Source of the DNA: Aegilops tauschii subsp. strangulata | Lineage: Eukaryota > Streptophyta > Magnoliopsida > Poales > Poaceae | Length of the DNA stretch: 64,000 nucleotides | Assembly (NCBI RefSeq): GCF_002575655.3 | Contig: NC_053037.3 | Coordinates: 254,357,135-254,421,134, forward strand | Direction of reading: 5' to 3' | Shown here: one piece after another, positions 63,899-64,000 of the stretch | Position numbering within the stretch: the stretch's first letter is position 1 | How the letters are laid out: every line of letters starts with the position of its first letter | The notes under the pieces: model-generated | Database searches by the model: none | Seen by the model: only the letters and a program-made list of their open reading frames with translations | Told to the model about the DNA's origin: nothing | Made by a program: the position numbers and the translations under genes

Positions 63899-64000
63899 GG
63901 TTAGCAGCAATAGAAACACAAAAGAATATGATCCTGCAGACTACTAGAAGTGGTGGGATGGTGGTGTGTCACAAAACCTTCAAGCGAATCTCAAATTCTT
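63899..64000 (-). other. Family A leader, 3' end
   Basis: Matches the last ~100 bp of the leaders before 2888 and 35812 (TTGTGTTTCTATTGCTGCTA). The rest lies outside the window. Confidence 0.75.

Larger units (their letters stand above)
58161..64000 (-). mobile_element. Family A retrotransposon, minus strand, 5' end outside window
   Basis: 3' LTR 58161-59078, polypurine tract just above it, gag-pol 58775-63898 on the minus strand, and part of the leader to 64000. It inserted in LTR L8 in opposite orientation, with left target copy TCCTC (58156-58160). In the visible part the coding region has a single defect, an in-frame TAG in gag. Confidence 0.88.

Overview
This window is retrotransposon-packed plant DNA, almost certainly from a Triticeae grass (wheat, barley, rye or Aegilops), and the element content points to a centromere or its immediate border. 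No host gene, tRNA or rRNA is visible. The dominant elements are Ty3/gypsy LTR retrotransposons of the CRM (centromeric retrotransposon) clade. Their LTRs start TGATGAGGACAT, they have a tRNA-iMet primer site, and their polyprotein runs into the 3' LTR and ends with the CR-type motif [15 protein letters not shown]. In the Triticeae this fits the autonomous Cereba/CRW family (here family A, LTR about 917 bp) and the gag-only Quinta-like family (here family Q, LTR about 980 bp). Names come from recognition, not from a database search.

Layout. 1-648: end of a family A copy (A0). 649-14843: a second family A copy (X) inserted in A0, split by a minus-strand Q array (2963-9263) with a 3785-bp tandem repeat. 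14844-17511: inverted A0 pol plus an inverted family A LTR, a rearrangement with paired breakpoints. 17512-17925: truncated LTR of an unassigned family (F). 17926-24404: Athila-type gypsy element on the minus strand, broken at 20983-22577 by a family A LTR/leader fragment and carrying a 776-bp flank duplication. 24405-57634: two further CRM-like families on the minus strand, D (autonomous type, decayed) and E (non-autonomous), sharing an LTR (49369-50484). They are hosts to a solo Q LTR (25115-26091), a composite Q insertion (26187-31944), a nearly intact family A element (33663-41547, TSD GTATG), a CACTA DNA transposon (42149-45457, TSD GTA) and a solo A LTR (52550-53466, TSD TATCA). 57635-64000: a truncated family A LTR holding another minus-strand family A element that runs off the window.

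How the parts relate. Family A (and originally D) supplies gag, protease, reverse transcriptase, RNase H and integrase. Q has only gag, and E only a gag N-terminus plus a long domain-free region, so both would need proteins in trans. Nearly every autonomous copy carries at least one inactivating change: one frameshift in 33663-41547, and one stop in the visible part of 58161-64000. The CACTA element carries a two-domain B3-like gene with introns and one frameshift, probably a captured host gene.

The least ordinary signals are Q elements with nearly identical LTRs and leaders but strongly diverged gag domains; an LTR-AGGA-LTR junction with an A/Q hybrid LTR; two insertions flanked by 84-bp and 776-bp duplications in place of 5-bp TSDs; the split GTAGA target site with linked LTR breakpoints; and the B3 gene in the CACTA. 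All distances, identities and reading frames were read by eye from the sequence.
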